Shown: piece by piece, positions 16,508 to 24,344 of the stretch
Position numbering within the stretch: the first letter of the stretch is position 1
Layout of the letters: each line of letters begins with the position of its first letter
Assembly (NCBI GenBank): GCA_031267675.1
Contig: JAIRYT010000003.1
Location: 1-47,725 of the forward strand
DNA length: 47,725 nucleotides
Source: Treponema sp.
Lineage (GTDB): Bacteria > Spirochaetota > Spirochaetia > Treponematales > Breznakiellaceae
Direction: 5' to 3'
Notes under the pieces: generated by a model
Database searches by the model: none
Told to the model about the DNA's origin: nothing
The model's input: the letters and a program-made list of their open reading frames with translations, nothing else
Translations under genes and position numbers: made by a program

Positions 16508-18072
16508 GTTACCCCCAACAATTTACTGTATGCGTCAAGCGCGTTATCGTCTGAATTACCGGAAAGCACTTTTTTGGCAAGCAGCTTTCCAAGCTGTACG
16601 CCTTCCTGATCAAAGCTGTTCAGGTTCCAGGCAAAACCCTGGAACATTACCTTGTTTTCAAAATGGGCGAGCAGCGCGCCAAGTGTTTTGGGTGTAAGCG
16701 CCCTGCCGTAAATAAGGCTTGACGGGCGGCCGCCGGCAAAAAATTTATTGGGATTGTCGTCGTCTTTGCCTTTGGCAAACGCGACAATCTGGGCGGCCAA
16801 ATTGGCGTTCAGTTTTGTCTGGCTTGTTGAAGCGTCGACTTCAATATCGTCGGCCCGCTGGCTTTCGCGAAAACCGATAAACTGCAGCGGAATAACGCCG
16901 GTTCCCTGATGGAGCAGCTGGTAAAACGAATGCTGACCGTTTGTGCCGCTTTCGCCAAACAACACCGGCCCCGTCTTGTAGGCGATTTTTTCGCCGCGCC
17001 GGTTTACGCTTTTTCCGTTTGACTCCATGTCAAGCTGCTGAAGGTGGGCGGGAAAACGCGAAAGCGCCTGACTGTAGGGAAGAACCGCCGTAGCGGGATA
17101 CCCCAAAAATGTACATTCCCACACTCCCAAAAGCGCGTCGAGCAGGGCCGCGTTTTTTAACGGATCCGGTTCCCGCGCGCAGAGGTCCGCTTCGTGGGCT
17201 CCGGAAAGAAACTCCTTAAATACCCCGCCGCCGAACGCCAAAGAGAGGATCACGCCGCCCACCGCCGAACTTGACGAATATCTGCCGCCGATAAAATCAT
17301 CGATATAAAACGAATCCAGATAGGAGGGATTATGGGCCAGGGGGCTTGTTTCGCTGGTAACGGCAACCAGATGTTTTTTGGGATCAAGCCCCGCTTTTTG
17401 CAGTTTATCTTTTACAAAAAGTTCGTTGGCCAGCGTTTCCTGTGTTGTGCCGCTTTTTGACACCAGCACAAACATGGTCTCGTCAAGTTTTACACTGTTT
17501 ACCACCGCCGAAGCGTCATCGGGATCGACGTTGGAAATAAAACGGGCGTCGAGTTTTTTTACGCCGTTTTTTTGCGCCCAGTTGTCCAGCGCCAGATACA
17601 CCGCCCGCGGCCCCAGGTCGGAACCGCCTATGCCGATCTGTACCACCGTGCGAAAATTTTTGCCCGCGCTGCTTTTGATGCCGCCGGATTGAACCCTGGC
17701 GGCAAAATCGCAGAATCGATCCAGTTCCGCCTGGTAAAAGGCCCCCAGATCTTTGCCGTCATGAATAACCGCTTTGCCGCATTGACCGCGCAGCAGATGG
17801 TGAAGAACCTTTCGGTTTTCGCCGGTATTAATCACTTCGCCGTCAAGCAGGGCCTGGTACTTGGCGGCAAGTTCCTGTTCCCCGGCAAGGGCGGCGAGCG
17901 CTGAAACAACATCGGGCCCCGCGGCCTTTGCCGCCCAGTTGTACACAAGGCCGGCGGCCATGGGAACGGAACAGCCTGCGACATCGGCGGCAAGTCCTGT
18001 CCGGTTTTTACCGTCAGCCAGCCTTTTTAATTCCCCCCAGACAACAGATTTGTCCACATCGTTATAGTTCAT
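16504..18072 (-). CDS. pgi: Glucose-6-phosphate isomerase
   Basis: The 522-residue enzyme interconverts glucose 6-phosphate and fructose 6-phosphate in glycolysis. Diagnostic motifs include VQIGIGGSDLGPRAVYLAL, VSKSGTTQETLANE, GGRYSSSSAVGGV, MESNGKSVNRRG, FGESGTNGQHSFYQLLHQG and the C-terminal FDQEGVQLGK, which carries the catalytic lysine. The start is ATG 18072, preceded by GGAGGATCC; an open frame runs further upstream to 18129 but has no ribosome site. It lies downstream of argR with a 77-base gap, and its stop is coupled to the flavin reductase gene. A fructose 6-phosphate product of the nearby PTS pathway could feed into this step. Confidence 0.97.
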   Translation of the reverse strand: MNYNDVDKSVVWGELKRLADGKNRTGLAADVAGCSVPMAAGLVYNWAAKAAGPDVVSALAALAGEQELAAKYQALLDGEVINTGENRKVLHHLLRGQCGKAVIHDGKDLGAFYQAELDRFCDFAARVQSGGIKSSAGKNFRTVVQIGIGGSDLGPRAVYLALDNWAQKNGVKKLDARFISNVDPDDASAVVNSVKLDETMFVLVSKSGTTQETLANELFVKDKLQKAGLDPKKHLVAVTSETSPLAHNPSYLDSFYIDDFIGGRYSSSSAVGGVILSLAFGGGVFKEFLSGAHEADLCAREPDPLKNAALLDALLGVWECTFLGYPATAVLPYSQALSRFPAHLQQLDMESNGKSVNRRGEKIAYKTGPVLFGESGTNGQHSFYQLLHQGTGVIPLQFIGFRESQRADDIEVDASTSQTKLNANLAAQIVAFAKGKDDDNPNKFFAGGRPSSLIYGRALTPKTLGALLAHFENKVMFQGFAWNLNSFDQEGVQLGKLLAKKVLSGNSDDNALDAYSKLLGVT

Positions 18073-18149
18073 GGATCCTCCGGTAAAATGCCCTGCAGGA
18101 ACCTTGCTGCAGTCGGCAAAGTATATCACAAAAACCCCGAATTGTCAGG

Positions 18150-18617
18150 CTACGCTTCCAAATCGGGAATGCTTTTTTGAAGGCGCATGACCAGATCCGC
18201 GCCGCTGACCCCCTGGCGAAGACCGACAAAGACGGCGTTATCGCCCGAGATTGTCCCCATTACTTCTTCCAGCCCCAGATTATCCAGCGCGGTCGCAACC
18301 ACCGACGCGTAGCCGGAATATGTTTTGATTACCGCCAGGTTTCCCGCCCAGTCGATTGAAATATATCCGCGCAAAAAATCCTGTATATAAATTTTTTCGC
18401 TCTCGCGGCGTTCATTGTCGCTGGGAAGCGTGTACACATAGGCGTTTTGGCCGTCTGCGGATTTACTTACCTTGAGGAGTTTAAGGTCGCGGGACAGCGT
18501 CGCCTGGGTCACGGGAAAATTCTCTCCTTCCAGCAGCTTTAACAGCCTGTCCTGCGATTCAATACGGTTATTTTTAATAAGCCTGCAAACAGCCTTGAGC
18601 CGTGACGCGCGATTCAT
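18150..18617 (-). CDS. argR: Arginine repressor ArgR
   Basis: The 155-residue product has the ArgR winged helix at the N-terminus (residues 1-70, with VTQATLSRDLKLLKVSK). The C-terminal oligomerisation and arginine-binding domain contains VATALDNLGLEEVMGTISGDNAVFVGL; the GTISGDN loop corresponds to the GTIAGDDT motif that contacts arginine. As a hexamer it would repress arginine biosynthesis or activate catabolism. No arginine metabolic gene is in the window. No Shine-Dalgarno site lies before the ATG, and the predicted promoter leaves only about four untranslated bases. Confidence 0.95.
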   Translation of the reverse strand: MNRASRLKAVCRLIKNNRIESQDRLLKLLEGENFPVTQATLSRDLKLLKVSKSADGQNAYVYTLPSDNERRESEKIYIQDFLRGYISIDWAGNLAVIKTYSGYASVVATALDNLGLEEVMGTISGDNAVFVGLRQGVSGADLVMRLQKSIPDLEA

Positions 18618-18622
18618 GTATT

Positions 18623-18657
18623 GTATAAATATACTGTTTTTATGCCGCTTTATTCAA
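18623..18657 (-). promoter_or_regulatory. argR promoter with ARG-box-like palindrome
   Basis: On the minus strand TTGAAT (18652-18657) is followed after 18 bases by TATATT (18628-18633, within the palindrome). GTATA-AA-TATAC (18623-18634) covers the -10 box and is AT-rich and symmetric, as ARG boxes are. ArgR binding there would block its own transcription. Confidence 0.5.
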
Positions 18658-18771
18658 GGGGGAGCACGTTTCCGTCAACCAACCGCAGAAGCCCTGTAGC
18701 ATATAACACCCGGCGGGGGCGCGAACCCCCGCAGTCCTCAGATGCGTCAACACAAGCCTGCGGCTGCTAAC

Positions 18772-19115
18772 CTAAAGGTTAATCGCCGCCAACCCGCTGC
18801 GCGGGGTAACGAACGAAGAATTTTTAACCGCCAAGAAAAAGTCGAAAAAGTTTTGGGGAAGGGGTAAAACGGCGTAGGTGGAAGGCTTTCATTCCTTATT
18901 TTACTTTTTCGACCTGTTCGACTTTGAGGTGAATTTCATTTTGACGGTCTAAAGGTCAATCGCCGCCAAGCTGCTGCGCGGGGTAACGAGCGAAGAATTT
19001 TTAACCGCCAGGTCGAAAAAGTCGAAAAAGTTTTGGGGGATAAAACGGTGTACGCGGAAGGCTTTCATTCCTTATTTTACTTTTTCGACCTGTTCGACTT
19101 TGAGGTGAATTTCAT
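18772..19115. repeat. Tandem direct duplication, two copies with 177-base period
   Basis: Copy 1 (18772-18948) and copy 2 (18949-19115) share the order CTAAAGGT-AATCGCCGCC, GCGCGGGGTAACGA, CGAAGAATTTTTAACCGCC, GTCGAAAAAGTTTTGGGG, GGAAGGCTTTCATTCCTT, CTTTTTCGACCTGTTCGACT and TTTGAGGTGAATTTCAT, with small indels. Each contains self-complementary pieces (GTCGAAAAAGT against ACTTTTTCGAC). The CTAAAGG core links the unit to the gene-end repeats at 15902 and 40659. Confidence 0.85.
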
Positions 19116-19426
19116 GACGGTCAATCTTTTTCCACTGTTCACCAGGGTATAATCGATCAGCGGCTTCTCTGGCTGTTTTTGAATTCTTCTTTCACAGGCG
19201 TTCCCGCGCTTCCTGTTTTTGTTTTAGTACTACTTTTTTTACCCTAACAGATCTCGAATAAGTTACGGTACGGATGTATGAAGGTCCTTTTTTCTTTCTT
19301 GAACTTCTTTACCTTCTTCGAAGCTTAGGCTGTCCGAAAACGGACGGCATCTTTGCGGTAGAATCTTCTTCCTTCTTTGAATAACTGCCAATACCTGTGT
19401 TCAGATACTAACGCCGTAAAACAGCG

Positions 19427-20845
19427 TTACGATTTCCGTATCCAGTTATTCAGGGTTGTTCCGGGACTACCGGGAAGTACGCCCGTAGTGCTGATATTGT
19501 CACCGCCGTTCAGCGTAGTGTCGCAGTAATACTCCTCGGCAGGTGCATAATACACCGCGTGACCGCAGGTACCGTTTTGGGCGACATTCGCGTTACCGGT
19601 TCCGGTATTACCAAAAATGGTCCCGCCGGTCTTGGTAAAGATTCCGCTGTTAATGCTCACACCGCCGCCAAGGGATGCCGTGTTCCCGCTGATGGTTCCC
19701 CCGCTCATGGTAAAACTGCCGCCGTCAACGTACACGCCGCCGCCGCCGCTGGGGCCGGTGTTCCCGCTGATGGTTCCCCCGCTCATGGTAAAATTGCCGT
19801 CAACGCACACGCCGCCGCCAAGATAGCTGCTGGTGTTCCCGCCGATGGTTCCCCCGCTCATGTCAAAACTGCCACTACCGCCCATGTACACGCCGCCGCC
19901 GCCGCCGCCGGGGCTGGTGTTCCCGCTGATGGTTCCCCCGGTCATGGTAAAGATTCCTCCTCCGCCAACCCACACACCGCCGCCGTCAGAGCTTCCTGTA
20001 TTTCCACTGATGGTTCCCCCGGTCATGATAAAATGGCTGCCACTGGTGCTAACATTTACCCCGCCGCCATTAGTGTCACCATTTTCGCTGATGGTTCCGC
20101 CGTTCATAACAAAAGTCGTGAAGCTAGAGGATGAAGTCATAGCTACCCCCCCCCCCCCGCCTATATTCCAGCTGATGGTTCCGCCATTCATGATAAAAGT
20201 CGCGGAGCTGGAGGTTGATGAACTCACAGCTACCCCGCACCCATTCCGGCTGATGGTTCCGCCGTTCATGATAAAAGTCGCGGAGCCAGAGCTTGCATCC
20301 ATCCCTACGCCATTGTTCGCCTTCCGCAGTTCGGCGCCCTTGTTCAGGATAAGATTTCCGTAGCCGGTACCCCCCACCCTGACCAGGCTGCCGGAAATAC
20401 CGCCGCCGTCCAGAACCATGGTTCCCTTGTCGCGGCCCGTCCCCAGAGTAAGGCTGCCGTTTTGCAGGTTAAAAAGATGGTTGCCAGAGGGACCTCCCCA
20501 GAGGAGGCGCATGGTCCGGTCCGTGCCGGCATAGGCTTCCAGGGTAATGGTTTTATTGGAATTTATGTTTATGGTATTGGAAATGGTGATGTCGCACATC
20601 ACGGTAAAGACGCCGCTCCCGCCGGAAGGAACGGCGTTTATAGCCGCGACCAGTTCGCTCTCGCCGGTAACAGGGACAACGGAAAGGTTATAGTCTATGT
20701 CGTCTTTAAGGGGGGCGTTAAGCATCTCGCAGCCCAAAACAACAAAAGCAAAGACACCAACAGCAAAAACGCCTGGGGAGAAAACAAAGCTGTATTGCCC
20801 GGTCGCATTGGTTTTCATATTGATTCTGCCGAAACTTGCCAGCAT
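19427..20845 (-). CDS. Phase-variable right-handed beta-helix lipoprotein (candidate)
   Basis: The 472-residue product has a signal sequence ending FAFVVLGC, a good lipobox, so it is probably a lipoprotein. After about residue 65, units of the type F-x-M-x-GGTISGNT-x-x-x-GGGVxV repeat about ten times, the pattern of parallel beta-helix surface proteins. The middle encodes a run of five glycines from 13 consecutive G (C13 on the plus strand at 20146-20158), a classic slippage site. The ATG at 20845 lies six bases after the predicted -10 box; an alternative ATG at 20818 gives 463 residues. No enzymatic motif is visible; a role in surface adhesion or interaction is inferred. Confidence 0.75.
   Translation of the reverse strand: MLASFGRINMKTNATGQYSFVFSPGVFAVGVFAFVVLGCEMLNAPLKDDIDYNLSVVPVTGESELVAAINAVPSGGSGVFTVMCDITISNTININSNKTITLEAYAGTDRTMRLLWGGPSGNHLFNLQNGSLTLGTGRDKGTMVLDGGGISGSLVRVGGTGYGNLILNKGAELRKANNGVGMDASSGSATFIMNGGTISRNGCGVAVSSSTSSSATFIMNGGTISWNIGGGGGVAMTSSSSFTTFVMNGGTISENGDTNGGGVNVSTSGSHFIMTGGTISGNTGSSDGGGVWVGGGGIFTMTGGTISGNTSPGGGGGGVYMGGSGSFDMSGGTIGGNTSSYLGGGVCVDGNFTMSGGTISGNTGPSGGGGVYVDGGSFTMSGGTISGNTASLGGGVSINSGIFTKTGGTIFGNTGTGNANVAQNGTCGHAVYYAPAEEYYCDTTLNGGDNISTTGVLPGSPGTTLNNWIRKS
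20146..20158 (-). repeat. Poly-G tract of 13 in coding sequence
   Basis: Thirteen consecutive C on the plus strand read as G on the coding strand of the beta-helix lipoprotein gene, in frame within NIGGGGGVAM. It is the longest homopolymer noted in the window. Loss or gain of one base would shift the frame and truncate the protein. Confidence 0.95.
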
Positions 20846-20851
20846 GGGAGT

Positions 20852-20880
20852 AGTATGTCACAGAAAGAACGGAAAGTCAA
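20852..20880 (-). promoter_or_regulatory. Promoter of the beta-helix lipoprotein gene
   Basis: On the minus strand TTGACT (20875-20880) and CATACT (20852-20857) are separated by 17 bases. The ATG at 20845 begins seven bases after the -10 box, where transcription should start, so the message may be leaderless. Confidence 0.6.
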
Positions 20881-20964
20881 CAGTTCGGCGGCTAGAGTTC
20901 GCGTTCGCGGGGTTAGTTTCGTTCGTGGTGAATTTCATTTCGTTTACGGCAAATTCATGACGGT

Positions 20965-21672
20965 CTAAAGGGTAATCCTCGGGGTTTTGGAAAGCGTTTT
21001 AAAAAGGCCTTCTTTGGCGTAGCTAAAGTAACCTGTTTCCGAAAAAATCACATGATCAAGAAAATTGATCCCCAAAATACGCGCCGCCCTGCGTAACGCC
21101 AGGGTAATATTATTGTCCTCGGAAGAAGGCTCAAGCTTTCCCGAGGGGTGGTTATGCGCCACACAGACGGCGCTCGCCCTGTCCTGTAACGGGTCAGAGA
21201 AAACCTCGCGGGGGTGAACCATGGTGCGGTTTACCAGCCCTATGGTAACCACCCGCACGGCAATTACTTCGTGGGCGCCGTTGAGCGAAACCGCGATAAA
21301 GCGCTCCTGTTTGCGGTCGGCAAAATGCCGCACCAGATTGTACACGTCCCCCGGCTTGTGTACCCGCGCCGCGCGTTCCCAGCGTCGTCTGCCAAATTCA
21401 AGCAGCGCCACAATGGCGCACGCTTTGGTCTGCCCCAGGCCTCCGATACGGAGCAGATCTTTGATCGGGGGAATCCCCTTGTTCCGGTCCAGCATTTCAA
21501 GGATTTCCGCCGCAAGCGAAAACACATTTTTGCCCCGTATGCCGGTATTAAGCAAAATAGAAAGCAGTTCCTGGTCGGAAAGCGCCTGGCAGCCCCTGGC
21601 AAGAAGCCGTTCGCGGGGCCGGTTTTTGCCGGACGGTTCCGTTTGTTTGGTATGTCGGTCATTGTTGTCCAT
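20965..21672 (-). CDS. radC: RadC-family JAB-domain protein
   Basis: The 235-residue product has the RadC layout. A helix-hairpin-helix part (RPRERLLARGCQALSDQELLSILLNTG, LLRIGGLGQTKACAI) precedes an MPN/JAB metalloprotease-like domain containing VAHNHPSGKLEPSSED and INFLDHVIF. The HxH-P-x(n)-D metal ligands are present. The true activity of RadC is unresolved despite its name. The ATG at 21672 fits the family length; a GTG at 21699 is possible, and neither has a clear ribosome site. The last codons and TAG stop lie in DNA related to the interspersed repeat (CTTTAGACCGTC), which suggests the end has been altered. Confidence 0.88.
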   Translation of the reverse strand: MDNNDRHTKQTEPSGKNRPRERLLARGCQALSDQELLSILLNTGIRGKNVFSLAAEILEMLDRNKGIPPIKDLLRIGGLGQTKACAIVALLEFGRRRWERAARVHKPGDVYNLVRHFADRKQERFIAVSLNGAHEVIAVRVVTIGLVNRTMVHPREVFSDPLQDRASAVCVAHNHPSGKLEPSSEDNNITLALRRAARILGINFLDHVIFSETGYFSYAKEGLFKTLSKTPRITL

Positions 21673-21762
21673 AAGCGGATTGAGGGTTCCGGTATTCACC
21701 GCGCTTTAGCCGTTTTTTAAAAAACAGCCCCGCGACAGCTTTTTACCGGCGCTTTTTTTTGC

Positions 21763-21768
21763 TATACT
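21763..21768 (+). promoter_or_regulatory. Extended -10 element of the MATE gene
   Basis: TGC-TATACT (hexamer 21763-21768) is a strong extended -10 box, with a weak T-rich -35 region upstream. The ATG at 21775 begins exactly seven bases downstream of the hexamer end, at the expected transcription start, and there is no ribosome site in between. Confidence 0.6.
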
Positions 21769-21774
21769 GTTACT

Positions 21775-23175
21775 ATGCCCGCACGATCAGACGCCGCGCT
21801 CCGGCTGGGGGTTGAACCAGTAGGCGCGCTGCTTTTACGTTTTTCGGTACCCGCCGTGACCGGCATGGTGGTCAACGCGTTGTACAATGTGGTGGACCGC
21901 ATTTGGGTCGGCCGCGGCGTCAACGAAAACGCCCTGGGCGGACTTTCGCTGGTGCTGCCGCTTATGACGATCAATATGGCGTTTGCCATGCTTTTCGGGG
22001 TCGGTTCCGCCAATCTTATTTCCATGCGCCTTGGCCAGGGCCGAAAACAGGATGCGGAAAACGCCCTTAACCACTGTCTGGTTTTTCTTGTTTTGGTCGG
22101 CCTTGTGCTTATGACGGCGGGGCTTCTTTTTACCGATCAAATTCTTTCCCTTATGGGCGCGGAGGAAGGATCGCAGGCCCTGGGCTACGCCCGCCGCTAT
22201 TTTAGAATAATCCTTTACGGATTTACCTTTGCCATGGTAAGTTTTGGATTTTCCCATTGTACCAGGGCGCAGGGCTTTCCCCTTGTTACCATGATCAGCA
22301 TGCTTCTTGGCGCGGGAATGAACATGATCCTGGACCCCGTTTTTATCATCGGATTCGGCTGGGGTGTAGAAGGCGCCGCCTGGGCGACCATTATCAGCCA
22401 GCTTGCTTCGGCGGTGTGGATACTGTGGTTTAACTTTGGCAAAAAGGCGGTACTGCGGCTGCGGCTTTCGGCGTTCAAGCTGAGCGCGGGCATTATGACC
22501 GATATTATGGCTTTTGGCTCAAGCCAGTTTTTACTGCAGTTTGTCATGTCGGTGGTCCAGCTGCTTTTTAACAAGAGCGTCGGCTGGTACGGCGCGTCCG
22601 TGCTGGGCGAAGGCGGCGGAGATGTCGCCCTTTCGGGGATTAACATTAACATCTCCATTGCCATGATGATCTTTATGCCGGTGTTCGGCATAAACCAGGG
22701 AGCGCAGCCGGTACTGGGTTTTAACTACGGGGCGAAAAAATTTGACCGCGTCAGGAAGGCCTATCTTTTGGCCGCGGGAGCGGCGACGGCAATCTGCCTT
22801 GTGGGGTTTGCCGTGTGCGAGCTCTTTCCCCATTTTTTGGTGCGTATTTTTGCCCCCAACGGAAGCGCCGCGCTCTTAAGCTTTGCGCCGCGGGCAATGC
22901 GGATGATGGTGATTTTTATGCCGCTTAACGGGTTTCAAATTGTGTCGACCAACTTTTTTGTGGTAACCGGCCGGCCCGCGCTGTCTATCTTTCTTTCCAT
23001 GCTTCGTCAATGCATCGCCCTTATTCCCTGCATTCTGCTGTTTGGAAAGCTGTGGGGCTTATGGGGCGTTGTGGCCGCATCTCCGGCGGCGGACGGTTTT
23101 GCGGTTATCTGCACCGCCGTTATGGTCCTGACGGAACTGCGAAAACTTAAAGCAGACCACCTGCTTTCGCTATGA
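21775..23175 (+). CDS. MATE family efflux transporter
   Basis: The 466-residue protein has twelve predicted membrane segments and typical MATE phrases: PVGALLLRFSVPAVTGMVVNALYNVVDRIWVG at the start, MLFGVGSANLISMRLGQG, and in the second half GINQGAQPVLGFNYGAKKFDRV (in pieces). MATE proteins export cationic drugs or metabolites in exchange for sodium or protons. The substrate cannot be predicted. ATG 21775 has no Shine-Dalgarno and seems to coincide with the mRNA 5' end. The stop overlaps the next start by four bases, coupling it to a secreted metalloprotease-like gene. Confidence 0.93.
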   Translation: MPARSDAALRLGVEPVGALLLRFSVPAVTGMVVNALYNVVDRIWVGRGVNENALGGLSLVLPLMTINMAFAMLFGVGSANLISMRLGQGRKQDAENALNHCLVFLVLVGLVLMTAGLLFTDQILSLMGAEEGSQALGYARRYFRIILYGFTFAMVSFGFSHCTRAQGFPLVTMISMLLGAGMNMILDPVFIIGFGWGVEGAAWATIISQLASAVWILWFNFGKKAVLRLRLSAFKLSAGIMTDIMAFGSSQFLLQFVMSVVQLLFNKSVGWYGASVLGEGGGDVALSGININISIAMMIFMPVFGINQGAQPVLGFNYGAKKFDRVRKAYLLAAGAATAICLVGFAVCELFPHFLVRIFAPNGSAALLSFAPRAMRMMVIFMPLNGFQIVSTNFFVVTGRPALSIFLSMLRQCIALIPCILLFGKLWGLWGVVAASPAADGFAVICTAVMVLTELRKLKADHLLSL

Positions 23176-24344
23176 AAACAAAACAGACAAAACCAAAACC
23201 CGCCGCGCTTCTGGCGCTCCTTCTTGTTTTTACCGGCGGCGTGCGCGCGGAGGTCCGCTATGCCGGGGGAATTGACGCGGCGGGCATTGAGCGGATTAAA
23301 CAAAGCCTTGCCCTTATCGAAAAAAAACTCCCCGATAATCCGCTGGCGCGCTGGTCGCGGAGCGTTTCGGACGCGCGTTACCAGGGGGATATCTGGATAC
23401 GCGCGGAAGAACTTGACGATTCAACGCTGGGCCAGTGGGACGGCGCGTGTATTATTGTCAACGCCGAACGCCTTGCCGAAGAAAGCCTGCAGGAACTCGC
23501 CCTTATTATTTATCACGAGGCGATACACGCCGATCACCACTACCGCGACACGGAAGCGTTTTTGCTCAACGAATACGCGGTCTTTTTTTCGCCCCGGCAG
23601 CTTTTGCTTTTTGAAATGATCAACGAGGGACTCGCCGTATACGCGGAGTGCGCCCTGCGGTATTCGTTCGGCGCCAATGTCCAGGCCGATCACAAGTACC
23701 GGAACAAACCCGCCCTTGAACGCTACAACGAAGACTTTTACGCCTACTATAAAGATCTGCGCCGCTGGATGAAGGGAAACGCCGCGTACAGCAAACTTGA
23801 AGGCTCGCGTTTTGAAGAAGCCCTGTTCAGGGAATATCTTGCCGGGTTTCTTTACGATCCCTGGTATCTTGATTATTACATGCCCTACCAGGTCCAGTAC
23901 TACGGAATACTGCGCGGCAAAGATTTTGCGCTAAGCCCGTTCTTTTGCGACCCCGCGTACGCGGAACTGGTAAAGCAGGAAAACATCTACCGGGTGCTGG
24001 ACCGCTATATCGAAAAAAACAGCCCCGCCGGATTTTGTTTTTCCACGGGCGCAAAAGAACTTGAGGATCGTTTTATAACCATACTGGACCGCTTTGAAAG
24101 CGGAAACCGGAACAGCAAAAAAGACCGAAGCGGCGAAGGCGTTTTTGGTTCCGGCCCCGCAGAGGCGAAAAAGCTTCGTAATCTGGAGTATCTTGAACAA
24201 AGCCAGCGTAATTACGAATCGCTCGCCGCCCGCTACCGTGAAATCCCCGAAGGCCTTGAAATTCGCTATAAAGACGGTCGTTCAGAAAAATTGGCCGAAT
24301 CATTACGGTTACTGCTTATATCGCTGGAGGTCCGCGCACCCTGA
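23172..24344 (+). CDS. Secreted HExxH metalloprotease-like protein
   Basis: The 390-residue protein starts with a signal peptide (MKTKQTKPKPAALLALLLVF, likely cleaved after VRA). Around residue 115 it has IIYHEAIHADH, an HExxH zinc motif, and about 40 residues later FEMINEGLAVYAE, which supplies a plausible third ligand of the gluzincin type. Later segments are aromatic-rich (YDPWYLDYYMPYQVQYYG) without a recognised domain. It probably works in the periplasm or outside the cell. Translation is likely coupled to the upstream MATE exporter and the downstream PEGA protein, since stop and start overlap at both ends. Confidence 0.7.
   Translation: MKTKQTKPKPAALLALLLVFTGGVRAEVRYAGGIDAAGIERIKQSLALIEKKLPDNPLARWSRSVSDARYQGDIWIRAEELDDSTLGQWDGACIIVNAERLAEESLQELALIIYHEAIHADHHYRDTEAFLLNEYAVFFSPRQLLLFEMINEGLAVYAECALRYSFGANVQADHKYRNKPALERYNEDFYAYYKDLRRWMKGNAAYSKLEGSRFEEALFREYLAGFLYDPWYLDYYMPYQVQYYGILRGKDFALSPFFCDPAYAELVKQENIYRVLDRYIEKNSPAGFCFSTGAKELEDRFITILDRFESGNRNSKKDRSGEGVFGSGPAEAKKLRNLEYLEQSQRNYESLAARYREIPEGLEIRYKDGRSEKLAESLRLLLISLEVRAP

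Larger units (their letters stand above)
18618..19426. other. Long intergenic region without an intact gene
   Basis: This 809-base stretch contains the argR promoter at its left end and a direct duplication (18772-18948 and 18949-19115). Beyond that, 19116-19420 reads on the minus strand as short open fragments broken by stops (for example VKKVVLKQKQEARERL, stop, then KTAREAADRLYPGEQWKKIDRHEIHLKVEQ). That pattern suggests a decayed coding sequence, but I could not identify its family. A hairpin GTCCG-AAAA-CGGAC lies at 19332-19345. Confidence 0.5.

Noticed and set aside
19332-19345. Terminator hairpin GTCCG-AAAA-CGGAC
   Set aside because: No T-run follows on either strand.
19559-20363. Two long plus-strand frames with Pro- or Ala-rich repeats
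   Set aside because: They mirror the repeat region of the beta-helix lipoprotein on the minus strand.
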